Below are positions 5,722 through 5,746 of a stretch of DNA of 5,746 nt, one piece after another. Position 1 is the stretch's first letter, and each line of letters begins with the position of its first letter. The DNA lies in contig JANQNI010000242.1 of NCBI GenBank assembly GCA_028289805.1, positions 1 through 5,746 of the forward strand, given 5' to 3'. Position numbers and translations under genes: made by a program. This DNA comes from Thermoplasmatota archaeon (GTDB lineage: Archaea; Thermoplasmatota; E2; JACPAO01; JAHFTW01). The notes below the pieces were generated by a model. That model had not been told where the DNA came from, did not search any database, and worked only from the letters and a program-made list of their open reading frames with translations.

Positions 5722-5730
5722 CTATTTGGC
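5722..5730 (-). promoter_or_regulatory. Possible TATA-like element of tRNA-Pro
   Basis: On the minus strand, GCCAAATAG with the following T is the only AT-rich patch in the 76 bases upstream of the tRNA. A start about 26 bp downstream (near 5699) would leave a 5' leader of about 29 nt for RNase P to remove. The assignment rests on position and composition only. Confidence 0.3.
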
Positions 5731-5746
5731 TCCTCCGACGTGAACG

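Overview
The window is GC-rich DNA that most likely comes from an archaeon. The best evidence is an intact tRNA-Pro(GGG) gene near the right end. It has a G1-C72 acceptor pair (bacterial tRNA-Pro normally starts with C1), an archaeal-looking D-arm, a TTCAAAT T-loop and no encoded CCA. Several protein genes fit the same reading: they have no Shine-Dalgarno sequence but carry a TATC/TATA-like element about 25-27 bp before the start codon, as expected for leaderless archaeal mRNAs. The proteins are not strongly acidic, so a haloarchaeon is unlikely. A high-GC Thermoplasmatota-type lineage is my guess only.

Layout. Positions 1-1683 (minus strand) hold a two-gene cell-surface glycan unit: a family-2 glycosyltransferase, followed 23 bp later by a sulfotransferase that runs off the left edge. 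A 240-bp divergent intergenic region (1684-1923) carries promoter-like elements pointing both ways. On the plus strand, 1924-3693 encodes an orphan membrane histidine kinase with about ten membrane segments, a HisKA domain and an HATPase domain. A perfect 7-bp hairpin sits at its stop codon, followed by a small DUF1801 (YdhG-like) protein at 3804-4229.

From 4230 to 4505 there is no convincing gene. A 47-codon ORF with its own TATA-like element follows (4506-4649). Its stop overlaps the stop of a convergent Fic/Doc-like gene on the minus strand (4646 to about 5479), whose Fic motif is degenerate. Upstream of that gene are a hairpin and the tRNA-Pro gene (5598-5670, minus strand).

The glycosyltransferase and sulfotransferase plausibly build and sulfate an envelope glycan or exopolysaccharide. 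The kinase, DUF1801 protein, small ORF and Fic protein show no obvious shared pathway. I see no mobile element, CRISPR array or clear new multi-gene defence system. The most unusual items are the variant Fic protein without a visible antitoxin, its stop-overlapping small convergent neighbour, and the repeated leaderless-promoter geometry.
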